A stretch of DNA of 30,646 nt from Rhodobacterales bacterium (GTDB taxonomy: Bacteria; Pseudomonadota; Alphaproteobacteria; Rhodobacterales; Rhodobacteraceae), in NCBI GenBank assembly GCA_021155205.1, contig JAJNPS010000004.1, positions 1 to 30,646 on the forward strand, given 5' to 3'. The translations under genes and the position numbers were made by a program. Position 1 is the stretch's first letter, and each line of letters starts with the position of its first letter. Below the pieces are notes generated by a model. The model was not told the origin of the DNA, made no database searches, and was given only the letters and a program-made list of their open reading frames with translations. Positions 1-8,141 of the stretch are shown here, in pieces.

Positions 1-1
1 C

Positions 2-76
2 TCGGCCCGCGCCAAAGGCCGTGGCAACCGCATCAGCAAACCCACGTGTCACATCTACGTGACGGTTGGCAACTGA
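2..76 (+). CDS. rplV: 50S ribosomal protein L22, C-terminal end (partial)
   Basis: Only the last 24 codons are in the window. They read SARAKGRGNRISK, then PTCHIYVTVGN and a TGA stop. The GRGN...KPTCHI ending is the conserved C-terminal beta-hairpin region of L22, the 23S-binding protein that lines the peptide exit tunnel. Its position directly ahead of rpsC, 15 nt away, is the standard S10-operon order (rplV-rpsC-rplP-rpmC-rpsQ). The start lies outside the window. Confidence 0.93.
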   Translation, partial: SARAKGRGNRISKPTCHIYVTVGN

Positions 77-91
77 AGAGGTCACAGGAAT

Positions 92-970
92 ATGGGACAA
101 AAAATCAACCCCACCGGGTTCCGCCTCGCAGTTTCCCGCAACTGGGCCAGCCGCTGGTACGCCAGCAACCGTGACTTCGCCGGCATGCTGGCCGAAGACA
201 TCAAGGTGCGCGAGTACCTCAAGGGCAAGCTGAAGAACGCCGCCGTGTCGCGCGTCGTCATCGAGCGTCCCGCCAAGAACGCCCGCATCACCATTTACTC
301 GGCACGTCCGGGCGTGGTGATCGGCAAGAAAGGCGAAGACATCGAGAAGCTGAAGAAAGAACTGGCGGCCAAGTTGGGCGTGCCGGTTGCGGTCAACATC
401 GAAGAGGTGCGCAAGCCCGAGATCGATGCCAAGCTGATCGCCGACAGCATCACGCAGCAGCTTGAAAAACGCATCATGTTCCGCCGCGCCATGAAACGCG
501 CCATGCAGAACGCGATGCGCCTGGGCGCACAAGGCATCAAGATCATGTCGTCGGGCCGTCTGAACGGCATCGAGATCGCACGTTGCGAGTGGTACCGCGA
601 AGGTCGCGTGCCGCTTCACACCTTGCGCGCCGACATCGACTACGGCACGTCCGAAGCCAAGACCACCTACGGCATCATCGGTGTCAAGGTCTGGGTCTAC
701 AAGGGCGACACCCTGGGTCGCAACGATGCGCCTGTGGCCGCCGAGCCCCGTGCCGAAGAAGAGCGCCGCCCCCGTGGTCCGCGCCGCGAGCGTCCAGCAG
801 GTCCCCCTGCGCGCGCTGCGGTTCGTCGCCCCGGTGCCAACGCCGCTCCAGCCGATGGCAGCGACAAGCCTGCCGAAGCCACGACCGGTACCGAAACCAA
901 ACCCGCCGTTAAGCGCGTTCGCAAAGACGCCGCGCCCGCATCTGCAGCTGCGGACGGCAAAGGAGAATAA
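92..970 (+). CDS. rpsC: 30S ribosomal protein S3 with long C-terminal extension
   Basis: S3 sits at the mRNA entry channel of the 30S head. The N-terminus MGQKINPTGFRL is canonical. A type II KH domain carries the GVVIGKKG loop at about residues 74-81, and the C-terminal S3 domain follows through about residue 210. The ATG at 92 follows an AGGA-type ribosome site (cacagga). The protein is 292 aa, while E. coli S3 has 233. The extra roughly 75 residues are a low-complexity tail rich in Arg, Pro and Ala, then Ala, Lys and Thr. Long S3 tails are known in Burkholderiales, so the tail is probably real. The gene is two bases upstream of rplP and lies inside the S10 operon. Confidence 0.97.
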   Translation: MGQKINPTGFRLAVSRNWASRWYASNRDFAGMLAEDIKVREYLKGKLKNAAVSRVVIERPAKNARITIYSARPGVVIGKKGEDIEKLKKELAAKLGVPVAVNIEEVRKPEIDAKLIADSITQQLEKRIMFRRAMKRAMQNAMRLGAQGIKIMSSGRLNGIEIARCEWYREGRVPLHTLRADIDYGTSEAKTTYGIIGVKVWVYKGDTLGRNDAPVAAEPRAEEERRPRGPRRERPAGPPARAAVRRPGANAAPADGSDKPAEATTGTETKPAVKRVRKDAAPASAAADGKGE

Positions 971-972
971 AC

Positions 973-1389
973 ATGTTGCAACCTGCTCGCCGCAAATTCC
1001 GCAAGGAACAAAAAGGCCGCAATACCGGTGTCGCCACCAGCGGCGCCACCGTCGCGTTTGGTGACTTCGGTCTGAAGTCCACCGACCGCGGCCGTCTCAC
1101 GGCCCGCCAGATCGAAGCCGCGCGTCGCGCGATTTCCCGTCACGTCAAGCGTGGCGGCCGCATCTGGATCCGCGTGTTCCCGGACAAGCCGATCTCCAAC
1201 AAGCCTGCTGAAGTCCGCATGGGCAACGGCAAGGGTTCGGTGGAGTACTACGTGGCCGAGATCCAGCCCGGCAAGGTGCTGTACGAGATCGTCGGTGTGC
1301 CAGAAGAGCTGGCCCGTGAGGCGTTCCAGCTGGCCGCCGCCAAACTTCCCCTGCGCACCACGTTCGTGACGCGCATGTTGGGTCAGTGA
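973..1389 (+). CDS. rplP: 50S ribosomal protein L16
   Basis: L16 is 138 aa, near the usual 136-138. It binds 23S rRNA beside the A-site tRNA elbow. The start MLQPARRKFRKEQKGR and the basic segment KRGGRIWIRVFPDKP are diagnostic, as is the GKGSVEYYVAEIQPG segment in the C-terminal half. The ATG lies 2 nt after the rpsC stop, and the AAAGGAG at the end of rpsC serves as its ribosome site, which suggests translational coupling. No anomalies are visible. Confidence 0.98.
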   Translation: MLQPARRKFRKEQKGRNTGVATSGATVAFGDFGLKSTDRGRLTARQIEAARRAISRHVKRGGRIWIRVFPDKPISNKPAEVRMGNGKGSVEYYVAEIQPGKVLYEIVGVPEELAREAFQLAAAKLPLRTTFVTRMLGQ

Positions 1390-1405
1390 TTCAGGAGAAC
1401 ACAAG

Positions 1406-1612
1406 ATGAAAACTGCTGAACTGCGCCAAAAGGATGTGGCCGGCCTCGAGGCCGAAGTGAAATCGCTGCAAAAGGCCCACTTCGGTCTGCGCATGCAAAA
1501 AGCCACGCAACAACTCAACAACAACGCCGTGCTGGGTGATACCCGCCGCGCCATCGCTCGCGCCAAGACCATCCTGGCCGAGAAGCAGCGCAACGCGGCT
1601 TCTGCCAAATAA
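1406..1612 (+). CDS. rpmC: 50S ribosomal protein L29
   Basis: L29 is a two-helix protein near the peptide exit tunnel. The product is 68 aa, normal for the family. It starts MKTAELRQKDVAGLEAE and contains the FGLRMQKATQQLNN segment typical of L29. A CAGGAG ribosome site precedes the ATG. The stop overlaps the ribosome site of rpsQ (taaggag), so the two are tightly coupled within the S10 operon. Confidence 0.97.
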   Translation: MKTAELRQKDVAGLEAEVKSLQKAHFGLRMQKATQQLNNNAVLGDTRRAIARAKTILAEKQRNAASAK

Positions 1613-1621
1613 GGAGTGACC

Positions 1622-1891
1622 ATGACGGAAGCTAAAACATCCCTCAAGCGCACCTTGATTGGCAAGGTTGTCAGCGACAAGCGCGCCAAGACCGTGACGG
1701 TCCTGGTGGAGCGTCGCGTGAAGCACGAGCTCTACGACAAGATCGTCGCCAAGTCGAGCAAGTACCACGCCCACGACGAAAAGGGCGAGTACAAGACCGG
1801 CGACACGATCGAGATCACCGAGAGCCGTCCGCTGTCGAAGACGAAAAACTGGGTCGCCACCCGCCTGGTCCAAAAGGCCGAGCTGGTTTAA
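1622..1891 (+). CDS. rpsQ: 30S ribosomal protein S17
   Basis: S17 is a primary 16S rRNA-binding OB-fold protein. The product is 89 aa, starting MTEAKTSLKRTLIGKVVSDK. It carries the conserved VERRVKHELYDKI and GDTIEITESRPLSKTK segments. A GTG at 1616 is in frame, but it lies inside the Shine-Dalgarno AAGGAG (1611-1616), so the ATG at 1622 is chosen. This is the last gene of the run: a strong terminator follows instead of rplN, which is the usual next gene in many proteobacteria. Confidence 0.97.
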   Translation: MTEAKTSLKRTLIGKVVSDKRAKTVTVLVERRVKHELYDKIVAKSSKYHAHDEKGEYKTGDTIEITESRPLSKTKNWVATRLVQKAELV

Positions 1892-1923
1892 GCGCGATTC
1901 ACGCTGCTTGCAGCGCTGAACTG

Positions 1924-1959
1924 AAAAGCGACCGACAATGCCGGTCGCTTTTTCTTTTT
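1924..1959 (+). terminator. Intrinsic terminator of the S10 operon
   Basis: A 7-bp perfect stem GCGACCG/CGGTCGC (1928-1934 with 1942-1948) and a 7-nt loop are followed by TTTTTCTTTTT. It lies 36 nt after the rpsQ stop and separates the ribosomal genes from the peroxiredoxin gene. Confidence 0.88.
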
Positions 1960-2022
1960 CCGGGGCCGTTTTTCGGCTCCCCACACCACGGCCCACAAGC
2001 CCAAAACCACGAGGAGCACAGC

Positions 2023-2535
<513 letters not shown>

Positions 2536-2554
2536 ACGCGGCCTCAAGCCAATC

Positions 2555-2588
2555 AAAAGCCGCTGGTGGTCACATCAGCGGCTTTTTT
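2555..2588 (+). terminator. Intrinsic terminator after the peroxiredoxin gene
   Basis: Stem GCCGCTG/CAGCGGC (2559-2565 with 2576-2582), flanked by AAAA on the left and TTTTTT on the right. The structure is symmetric enough to act for both the peroxiredoxin gene and the convergent GNAT gene. Confidence 0.88.
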
Positions 2589-2621
2589 CTTGGGTGAAGA
2601 GCGCCTCGCGCGCCCGGTGCC

Positions 2622-3119
2622 TCAGAGATTCACCTTGAGGTAGTGCGCTCCCGGAATCGGGTTGTGATAGTAGGGCGCCACCTCCACAAAGCCCGACTCC
2701 TGGTAGAGCGCGCGGGCGGTCTCCATGTCGCTGAGCGTGTCCAGCAGCATGGTGGTGTAGCCGGCCAGGCGCGCGTCGCTCAGGACCTGTTCCACCAGCA
2801 GGCGGCCCAGACCAAAGCCCCGGAAGGCGCGGCGCACGAACAGGCGCTTCATTTCGCAGGCATCGAGGTGGTCTGTGTTGGTGAGCGCCCGAAACGCGCA
2901 GCAGCCTGCAGGCTCACCGTCCACACTCGCCACGAACACCGAACCCGAGGGTGGGGCGTATTCTCCCGGCAGACCCGCCAGCTCGGCATCGAACCCCTGA
3001 AAGCACAGGTCGATGCCCATGTCGGCCTGGTAGTCGCGAAACAGGGACCGGACGGTGTCCAGGTCGTCGGGAAACTGGGCCAGTCGGAGCGTGACGCGGG
3101 CTGTCTCGTTGGGTCTCAT
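2622..3119 (-). CDS. GNAT-family N-acetyltransferase
   Basis: Predicted acetyl-CoA-dependent N-acetyltransferase of 165 aa. The acetyl-CoA pyrophosphate-binding motif A is visible as RAFRGFGLGRLLVEQ (about 98-111), preceded by the beta-strand EMKRLFV, and the C-terminal ALYQESGFVEV matches motif B (about 137-147). The ATG at 3119 (MRPNETARVTLRL) is chosen because the upstream open frame lacks GNAT character. A TATAGT sequence at 3159-3164 (minus strand) could be a -10 box, but no good -35 is seen. The substrate cannot be inferred. Convergent with the peroxiredoxin gene; same strand as the b561 gene. Confidence 0.9.
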   Translation of the reverse strand: MRPNETARVTLRLAQFPDDLDTVRSLFRDYQADMGIDLCFQGFDAELAGLPGEYAPPSGSVFVASVDGEPAGCCAFRALTNTDHLDACEMKRLFVRRAFRGFGLGRLLVEQVLSDARLAGYTTMLLDTLSDMETARALYQESGFVEVAPYYHNPIPGAHYLKVNL

Positions 3120-3187
3120 GCAGGATGGGGGTCTGAAAAGAATCGAAGACGGAGAGCCACTATACGGCGGGCATCGCCCCTGGGCGG

Positions 3188-3862
3188 TTAGAAGGCATGG
3201 CCCAGCTGGACCAGCCAGGCCACAGCCCCGCCGCAGAGCGCCAACACCATCAGCGCCAGCACCCGGGAGGCGGCGGAATCGCGCGCGCTGGGCACCGGGA
3301 GGCCGGCTGCCATCTGCTTGTCGCCCACCACCATCGGGCGCACGAGGTTGTCCTTCTTCACCCACTTGTAGAACACGATGGCGGCCACGTGCAACACCAC
3401 CAGTGCGATCACGATGAACTTGCCCACGTTCTTGTGATAACTGGTGGCCATGGCCACGGTATCGCCAGACACAAAACGCACCAGCGGGCCGAAGAAGGCG
3501 ATCTCGTCGTCGCTCATGAGGCCGGTGGTGACCTGGGCGAGCAAGATCAGCAGCAAGGCAAACACCGACAGCGCCCCCAGCGGGGTGTGACCCACCCGGT
3601 GTTCGGGCCTGGCGCGGCCGCGCAGGTAAGCCAGCACCGACGACGGGGCGTAGATGAAGTTGGCGAAGCGCGACCAGTGTCCGCCGACGAAACCCCAGAC
3701 CAGGCGAAACAGCAGCAAGGTAAGCACCGCATAGCCCAGGCGCAGGTGCCAGTTCATCCAGTTGCCGCCCACGTTGGCGGTGATCACAAGGCCGATGACG
3801 GCGGCGGCGAGCAGCCAGTGGAACAGACGGGTGGGCAGGTCCCAGACGCGGATGGTTTGCAT
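3188..3862 (-). CDS. Cytochrome b561-family membrane protein
   Basis: Integral membrane dihaem cytochrome b resembling the Ni/Fe-hydrogenase cytochrome b subunit family (four-helix b561 type). The 224-aa product starts MQTIRVWDLPTRLFHW. Candidate haem-ligand histidines are His15 (RLFHW), His39 (WHLRLGY), His143 (SYHKNVGK) and His158 (VVLHVAA), placed in hydrophobic segments. A further C-terminal hydrophobic helix spans about 199-218. A longer open frame extends upstream to 3946, but the family start is at 3862. The gene is divergent from the cytochrome c' gene, and such pairing is common in this order; b561 probably hands electrons to the c' protein or to another periplasmic acceptor. That role is inference. 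Confidence 0.9.
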   Translation of the reverse strand: MQTIRVWDLPTRLFHWLLAAAVIGLVITANVGGNWMNWHLRLGYAVLTLLLFRLVWGFVGGHWSRFANFIYAPSSVLAYLRGRARPEHRVGHTPLGALSVFALLLILLAQVTTGLMSDDEIAFFGPLVRFVSGDTVAMATSYHKNVGKFIVIALVVLHVAAIVFYKWVKKDNLVRPMVVGDKQMAAGLPVPSARDSAASRVLALMVLALCGGAVAWLVQLGHAF

Positions 3863-3913
3863 GATTTCAATGGCAAGATGACAAGGTGAAGTGGAGGCTG
3901 GGGACATCAGAAC

Positions 3914-3928
3914 AGTTCCGACGGAACT
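3914..3928. promoter_or_regulatory. Perfect palindrome between divergent cytochrome genes
   Basis: AGTTCCG-A-CGGAACT is a perfect 7+1+7 inverted repeat in the 141-bp divergent spacer between the b561 and cytochrome c' genes. It places GGAACT on both strands, each pointing toward the gene read from that strand. It could be an operator for a dimeric regulator, or a pair of ECF-sigma-type -35 elements. No convincing -10 was found, so only the palindrome itself is firm. Confidence 0.45.
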
Positions 3929-4003
3929 TAAACGATGCCGGCACACTCACGCGCAGGCAGCAACTTCGCTGCCTTTTGTATTCAACCACGCTCAGGAGCG
4001 CTC

Positions 4004-4456
4004 ATGAAAATTCTTGCCCCGTTGGCCATGGCTATGGCGATCTCCAGTCTCTCAGTCCCGGCATTTGCCCAATTCCAGAAGCCTGAAGACGCCGTGAAGT
4101 ACCGCAAGGCGGCCTTCACCGTGATGGCCAGCCACTTCGGGCGCGTGGGGGCGATGGCCAACGGCCGTGTGCCGTTCGATCCCAAAGTGGCGGCGGACAA
4201 CGCAGCCATTGTGGAGACGATGAGCAAGCTGCCATGGGATGGTTTCGGCCCGGGCACCGACAAGGGTGATACCCGCGCGCTGCCCGCCATCTGGACGGAG
4301 CAGGCCAAGTTCAAGGAGGGCGCGGACAAGCTGCAGGCCGAAGCGACCAAGCTGAGCGCGGCTGCAAAGACCGGCAACCTTGACGCCGTGAAGACCGCCT
4401 TTGGTGCCGTGGGCCAGACCTGCAAGGCTTGCCACGACGCTTACCGCAAGGAGTGA
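4004..4456 (+). CDS. Cytochrome c' (periplasmic class II cytochrome c)
   Basis: Periplasmic four-helix haem protein of the cytochrome c' family, implicated in NO binding and resistance or in electron transfer. The 150-aa precursor has a signal peptide (MKILAPLAMAMAISSLSVPA), cleaved probably after AFA at residue 22. The haem-attachment motif CKACH is near the C-terminus (Cys140, Cys143, His144), as the class II fold requires, and the N-terminal KYRKAAFTVM helix carries the conserved Arg. The ATG at 4004 is preceded by CAGGAG at the right distance; an earlier in-frame start at 3935 would place residues ahead of the signal peptide. Divergent from the b561 gene and followed by a terminator. Confidence 0.94.
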   Translation: MKILAPLAMAMAISSLSVPAFAQFQKPEDAVKYRKAAFTVMASHFGRVGAMANGRVPFDPKVAADNAAIVETMSKLPWDGFGPGTDKGDTRALPAIWTEQAKFKEGADKLQAEATKLSAAAKTGNLDAVKTAFGAVGQTCKACHDAYRKE

Positions 4457-4482
4457 GCGGGTCGGCCCACTTGGCCACCATG

Positions 4483-4512
4483 AAAAAAGCCGGGGTCGAG
4501 CCCCGGCTTTTT
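4483..4512. terminator. Bidirectional intrinsic terminator
   Basis: Stem GCCGGGG/CCCCGGC (4489-4495 with 4501-4507), a 5-nt loop, AAAAAA before and TTTTT after. It lies between the convergent cytochrome c' and TlpA-like genes and can serve both. Confidence 0.9.
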
Positions 4513-4534
4513 GTTGTGCGCTGCTGATTGCGCT

Positions 4535-5059
4535 TCAGGTTTGCGCGAGCAGCTTTTCGATCAGCTGGTGCAGCGCCGCGAAGTCGGGCTCACCCACGTA
4601 GCGTTTGACGATGCGGCCCTGCTTGTCCACCAGGTAGGTGGTGGGCGTGAGTTTGACGTCGCCCCACTGCTGCGCCAACTCACCCGTGTTGTCCAGCGCC
4701 ACCTTGAACGGCAGTTGTCGGCTCTGCGCAAAGTTGAGCACCCAGTTCGGCGGGTCGTACTCCATGGCCACGGCCACGGTGTCGAAGCCCTGGCCCTGGT
4801 ACTTGTGCCAGGTGGCCACGATCTGCGGCATTTCCTTCACGCACGACACGCAGGTGGTGGCCCAGAAATTCACCAGCGTGACCTTGCCCTTGAGGTCGGC
4901 GGTGGTGGCCTTGGAGCCGTCCAGCAGCACAAACGTGGAGTCGGGGGCCGCTTCACCAGCGGCGCAGCCCGCCAGGCCCAGCACAGCGGCTGCGCCCAGG
5001 GCGGCCACGGTGGTCAGGCTGCGTCGGCGCAAGAGGCCAGCTCGGTCGAGTTCGGTCAT
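4535..5059 (-). CDS. TlpA-like thiol:disulfide oxidoreductase, lipoprotein
   Basis: Thioredoxin-fold protein of the TlpA/ResA/AhpC-TSA type, 174 aa, expected outside the cytoplasm. The N-terminus is basic (LLRRR), with a hydrophobic stretch ending in a lipobox LAGC (Cys32), so a lipid-anchored protein is predicted. The redox motif is WATTCVSC (Cys70, Cys73), followed by the cis-Pro segment LTPTTYLVD. Likely role: keeping periplasmic thiols reduced, for example during cytochrome c maturation; this is family knowledge and untested here. Its start codon touches the divergent spacer shared with the DUF4197 gene. Confidence 0.92.
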   Translation of the reverse strand: MTELDRAGLLRRRSLTTVAALGAAAVLGLAGCAAGEAAPDSTFVLLDGSKATTADLKGKVTLVNFWATTCVSCVKEMPQIVATWHKYQGQGFDTVAVAMEYDPPNWVLNFAQSRQLPFKVALDNTGELAQQWGDVKLTPTTYLVDKQGRIVKRYVGEPDFAALHQLIEKLLAQT

Positions 5060-5127
5060 TGTGTTTTCATTTCCCGGGGGCTACATTGCCCCACGCCATT
5101 CGTTCATCAGCATCCAGGAGACACCGC

Positions 5128-5829
5128 ATGCAGCGCCGCCAGTTTACCCAGTCCACCGCCGCCATCGGCCTCCTGATCCTCGCCGCCCACCAGCAGGCCA
5201 GGGCCTTGTCGCTGGGGGATCTCACCGAAGGCGACGCCACCCAAGGCATCAAGGTGGCCTTGGAAAAAGGAGCCATTGCGGCAGTGGCCTTGCTGGGCAA
5301 GACCGATGGATTCCTGGGCAATCCAAAAGTTCGGATTCCGTTGCCCGGTTTTCTGGAAGATGCGTCCAAGCTGCTCAAGCTCACCGGCCAGGGCAAGCGG
5401 GTGGACGAACTGGTCACCAGCATGAACCGGGCGGCCGAAGCAGCCGTGCCCATGGGCAAAGACTTGCTGGTGAACGCGGTGAAGTCCATGAGCGTCTCGG
5501 ACGCCAAGAACATCCTGGGCGGGGGCGACAACTCGGTGACGCAGTTCTTCGCCGAAAAGACTCGCTCGCCGCTGGGCGAAAAATTCCTGCCCATCGTCAC
5601 CAAGGCCACCGAAAAGGTGGGCCTGGCCAACCAGTACAACAAGGTGGCCGGCAAGGCGGCGGGCATTGGGCTGGTGAAGTCCGAAGACGCCAACATCCAG
5701 AAGTACGTGACCGGCAAGTCGCTGGATGGCCTCTACACCATCATTGGCGAAGAAGAACGCAAGATCCGCCAGGACCCGGTGGGTACCGGCAGCGCCATCC
5801 TCAAGAAGGTGTTTGGCGCTCTGAAGTGA
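5128..5829 (+). CDS. DUF4197 domain protein, exported
   Basis: A 233-aa protein of the DUF4197 family, function unknown. It has an N-terminal signal sequence with a twin-Arg-like start (MQRRQFTQSTAAIGLLILAA), then ALSLGDLTEGDATQGIKVAL, the typical opening of the family. The rest is largely helical, with conserved segments VRIPLPGFLEDA and LDGLYTIIGEEERKIR near the C-terminus. The ATG at 5128 is preceded by CCAGGAG; the in-frame GTG at 5059 lies in the divergent promoter region and is rejected. No transmembrane helix beyond the signal. I do not know its role. Confidence 0.88.
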   Translation: MQRRQFTQSTAAIGLLILAAHQQARALSLGDLTEGDATQGIKVALEKGAIAAVALLGKTDGFLGNPKVRIPLPGFLEDASKLLKLTGQGKRVDELVTSMNRAAEAAVPMGKDLLVNAVKSMSVSDAKNILGGGDNSVTQFFAEKTRSPLGEKFLPIVTKATEKVGLANQYNKVAGKAAGIGLVKSEDANIQKYVTGKSLDGLYTIIGEEERKIRQDPVGTGSAILKKVFGALK

Positions 5830-5844
5830 GCGCCGGCTGACGGC

Positions 5845-6252
5845 TCAGCCTTTTTTCAGCTTGCCGCGCGCTTCCTGCAGACGCGCCTCCAGGTACTCGC
5901 CGTAAAAATCGGGCACGGCCACGCCCACCAGGCGTTCGGCGAGCTCCTGGCCGTCGGGGCCGAAGAACATCACGGTGGGCGTGAAGCGCGCCTTCCAGGC
6001 ACGGGCCTGATCGGCGGGGGTGGTGGTGTCACCCGCAAAGCCTTGCAGGTTGTACTGGCGGTCTTGCACGTCGATCTGCACCGCCACCAACAGCCCCTCG
6101 CGGCGCATGGGCGCCAGGTAGTGGTTGCGCACCAGTTCGCAGTACACGCAGCCTTTGAGCGTGGTCATCACCACCAGCGGCTCGCCGCGCGCGGCGGCGG
6201 CCTGGGCGGCACCGCGCAGCGAGGCGGGGGTGGGCAAGGCGGCGGCGGTCAT
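5845..6252 (-). CDS. Thioredoxin-fold protein with CxxC motif (SoxW-like)
   Basis: A 135-aa thioredoxin-like protein. The redox motif is KGCVYCE (Cys35, Cys38), followed by helix LVRNHYLAPMRREG. The cis-Pro loop is FTPTVMFFGPDG. This arrangement matches the SoxW/thioredoxin-2-like families. No signal peptide is seen, so it is probably cytosolic unless the start is further upstream. It begins 5 nt after the stop of the CoA-transferase gene on the same strand, which makes co-transcription likely. No functional link between the two is evident. Confidence 0.83.
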   Translation of the reverse strand: MTAAALPTPASLRGAAQAAAARGEPLVVMTTLKGCVYCELVRNHYLAPMRREGLLVAVQIDVQDRQYNLQGFAGDTTTPADQARAWKARFTPTVMFFGPDGQELAERLVGVAVPDFYGEYLEARLQEARGKLKKG

Positions 6253-6257
6253 GGGTG

Positions 6258-7523
6258 TCAGACCGCGCCGCCGCGCTGCAGCGCAGCAAGCTGTTCGGGC
6301 GTGTGGCCCAGCCAGTCGCCCAGCACCTCGGCCGTGTGCTGGCCCAGCAGCGGCGGCGGCAGATCGTTGCGCACCGGCGTGGCGCCGAGCTTGATCGGGC
6401 TGGCCACCAGATCGACGTCGCCAGCCAGCGGGTGCTCCCAGAGCTGCACCATGCCGCGCGACAACACATGCTCGTCGGCAAACACCTCGGCCAGGCTGTT
6501 GATCGGGCCGCAGGGCACCTTGGCGGCTTCCAGCGCGGCCAGCCAGTCGGCTTTGCTGCGGGACTTGAGGATGGTTTCCAGCAAGGGCACGAGCACCGCG
6601 CGGTGGCGCACCCGGTTCTGGTTTTGCGCAAAGCGCGGGTCGGCGGCCAGGCCGGGCTGGCCGGCCACGGCGCAGAACTTGGCGAACTGGCCGTCGTTGC
6701 CCACCGCCAGGATGATGTGTTGCGCCTGGCCCTGTGCGTCGGGGGCGACCTCGAACACCTGGTAGGGCACGATGTTGGCGTGGGCGTTGCCCGCACGGCC
6801 GGGCACCTTGCCGTCCTCGCGGCCGCGCACCAGGTAGTTGGCGCCCAGGTTGGCGAGCATGGCCACCTGCGTGTCGAGCAGGGCCATGTCGATGTGCTGG
6901 CCTTCGCCGGTGCGCTCGGCGTGGCGCAGCGCGGCCTGGATGGCCACCGTGGCGTACAGGCCGGTGAAGAGGTCGGCCACGGCAACACCCACTTTCTGCG
7001 GCCCGCCACCGGGCAAGTCATCGCGCTCGCCGGTCACGCTCATGAGGCCGCCCATGGCCTGGATGGCGAAGTCGTAACCCGCGCGCTCCCTGTACGGGCC
7101 GGTCTGGCCGAAGCCGGTGATGGAGCAGTACACCAGCCGGGGGTTGATGGCGCGCAGGCGCTCAAAGTCCAACCCATAGCGCGCCATGTCGCCCACCTTG
7201 TAGTTCTCCACGAACACATCGGCCTTGGCCGCCAGGTCGCGGATCAGCGCCTGACCCGCTGGCGTAGCGATGTCGCAGGTGATGGAGCGCTTGTTGCGGT
7301 TGGCGCCCAGGTAGTAGGCGGCTTCGGCGGTGTCCGCGCCGTCGCGCCCGCGCAGGAAGGGCGGACCCCAGCCGCGCGTGTCGTCGCCACCCGGATGGCC
7401 TTCGCCCGGCGGGCGCTCCACCTTGACCACGTCGGCGCCCAGATCGGCCAGTGTCTGCGTGCACCAGGGGCCCGCCAGCACGCGGGACAAATCGAGTATG
7501 CGGATACCATCCAGAGCATTCAT
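6258..7523 (-). CDS. Class III (CaiB/BaiF/Frc family) CoA-transferase
   Basis: Transfers CoA between carboxylic acids by the interlocked-dimer class III mechanism. The 421-aa length is typical. Visible family features: MNALDGIRILDLSRVLAGPW at the start, DVVKVERPPGE, the LGANRNKRSITCD signature (about 72-84) and TGFGQTGPYRERAGYDF. Asp151 in GYD is the candidate catalytic aspartate. The exact acids cannot be deduced; close relatives are often annotated as formyl-, succinyl- or glutarate-CoA transferases. The ATG at 7523 has no Shine-Dalgarno, but CACAAT lies 6 nt upstream, hinting at a leaderless message. Divergent from the small lipoprotein gene at 7590. Confidence 0.93.
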   Translation of the reverse strand: MNALDGIRILDLSRVLAGPWCTQTLADLGADVVKVERPPGEGHPGGDDTRGWGPPFLRGRDGADTAEAAYYLGANRNKRSITCDIATPAGQALIRDLAAKADVFVENYKVGDMARYGLDFERLRAINPRLVYCSITGFGQTGPYRERAGYDFAIQAMGGLMSVTGERDDLPGGGPQKVGVAVADLFTGLYATVAIQAALRHAERTGEGQHIDMALLDTQVAMLANLGANYLVRGREDGKVPGRAGNAHANIVPYQVFEVAPDAQGQAQHIILAVGNDGQFAKFCAVAGQPGLAADPRFAQNQNRVRHRAVLVPLLETILKSRSKADWLAALEAAKVPCGPINSLAEVFADEHVLSRGMVQLWEHPLAGDVDLVASPIKLGATPVRNDLPPPLLGQHTAEVLGDWLGHTPEQLAALQRGGAV

Positions 7524-7589
7524 GTTGCCATTGTGCGTGAGGCCACCGCGACCGCGGTGTCGCCGCTGCGGCGCACCCGTTCCCATCCC

Positions 7590-8141
7590 ATGTTTTCCAT
7601 CTTCTTCGATCGTGCGAAGCGGCACCGCTGGTCTTTCGCAGCGCTGGCCTTGCTGGCGCTGAGCGCTTGTTACCCCACCTTCAACTGGCGCGAACTGCGG
7701 CCCGAGGGCACGCCGCTGCAGGCGCTGCTGCCGTGCAAGCCCGAAACGGCCGAACGCACCGTGCCGCTGGGCGGAGCGCCCACGGTGCTGCACATGCACA
7801 GCTGCAAAGCCAGTGGCCTGACCTTTGCGCTGGCCTGGGCCAACGCGGCCGAACCTTCCGCTGTGCCCAACCTCGTGACCTATTGGCAGCGCGCATCGCT
7901 CGCCGCGATCCGCCTCGACCCCGCCTTGCACACCGACCCGACCCACCGCTGGAACGCCGCCGTGGCCGGCGCCTCGATGGCGCAAGGCGTCCTGGCACAA
8001 GGCACCGACCCGCAGGGCCAGCCGGTGCAGGCGCGCTGGGCGTATTTCACGCGTGGCACGCAGGTGTTTCAGGCGGCGGTGTACGGCGCCGCCAGCGACG
8101 AAGTGAAGACCACGTTTTTTGACGGGCTCAAGCTGCCATGA
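7590..8141 (+). CDS. Hypothetical lipoprotein
   Basis: I do not recognise this 183-aa product. Its N-terminus is a lipoprotein signal: basic KRHRW, then a hydrophobic FAALALLALSAC with a lipobox cysteine at residue 27, so an envelope location is expected. Two more cysteines occur (LLPCKPE and HSCKAS). The remaining sequence is soluble and contains no known motif I can name. Its stop overlaps the start of the MFS gene (ATGA at 8138-8141), so the two are probably translated together. No clear ribosome site precedes the ATG at 7590, so the start is less certain. Confidence 0.75.
   Translation: MFSIFFDRAKRHRWSFAALALLALSACYPTFNWRELRPEGTPLQALLPCKPETAERTVPLGGAPTVLHMHSCKASGLTFALAWANAAEPSAVPNLVTYWQRASLAAIRLDPALHTDPTHRWNAAVAGASMAQGVLAQGTDPQGQPVQARWAYFTRGTQVFQAAVYGAASDEVKTTFFDGLKLP

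Noticed and set aside
5059..5127. Upstream extension of the DUF4197 gene from a GTG at 5059
   Set aside because: It would put about 23 residues ahead of a good signal peptide and overlap the divergent TlpA start. The ATG at 5128 has a CCAGGAG ribosome site.
6255..8141. A 628-codon plus-strand open frame spanning the CoA-transferase region
   Set aside because: Most of it is antisense to the well-supported CoA-transferase gene and has only GC-codon-bias composition. Only the final 183 codons (from 7590) look like a real protein.
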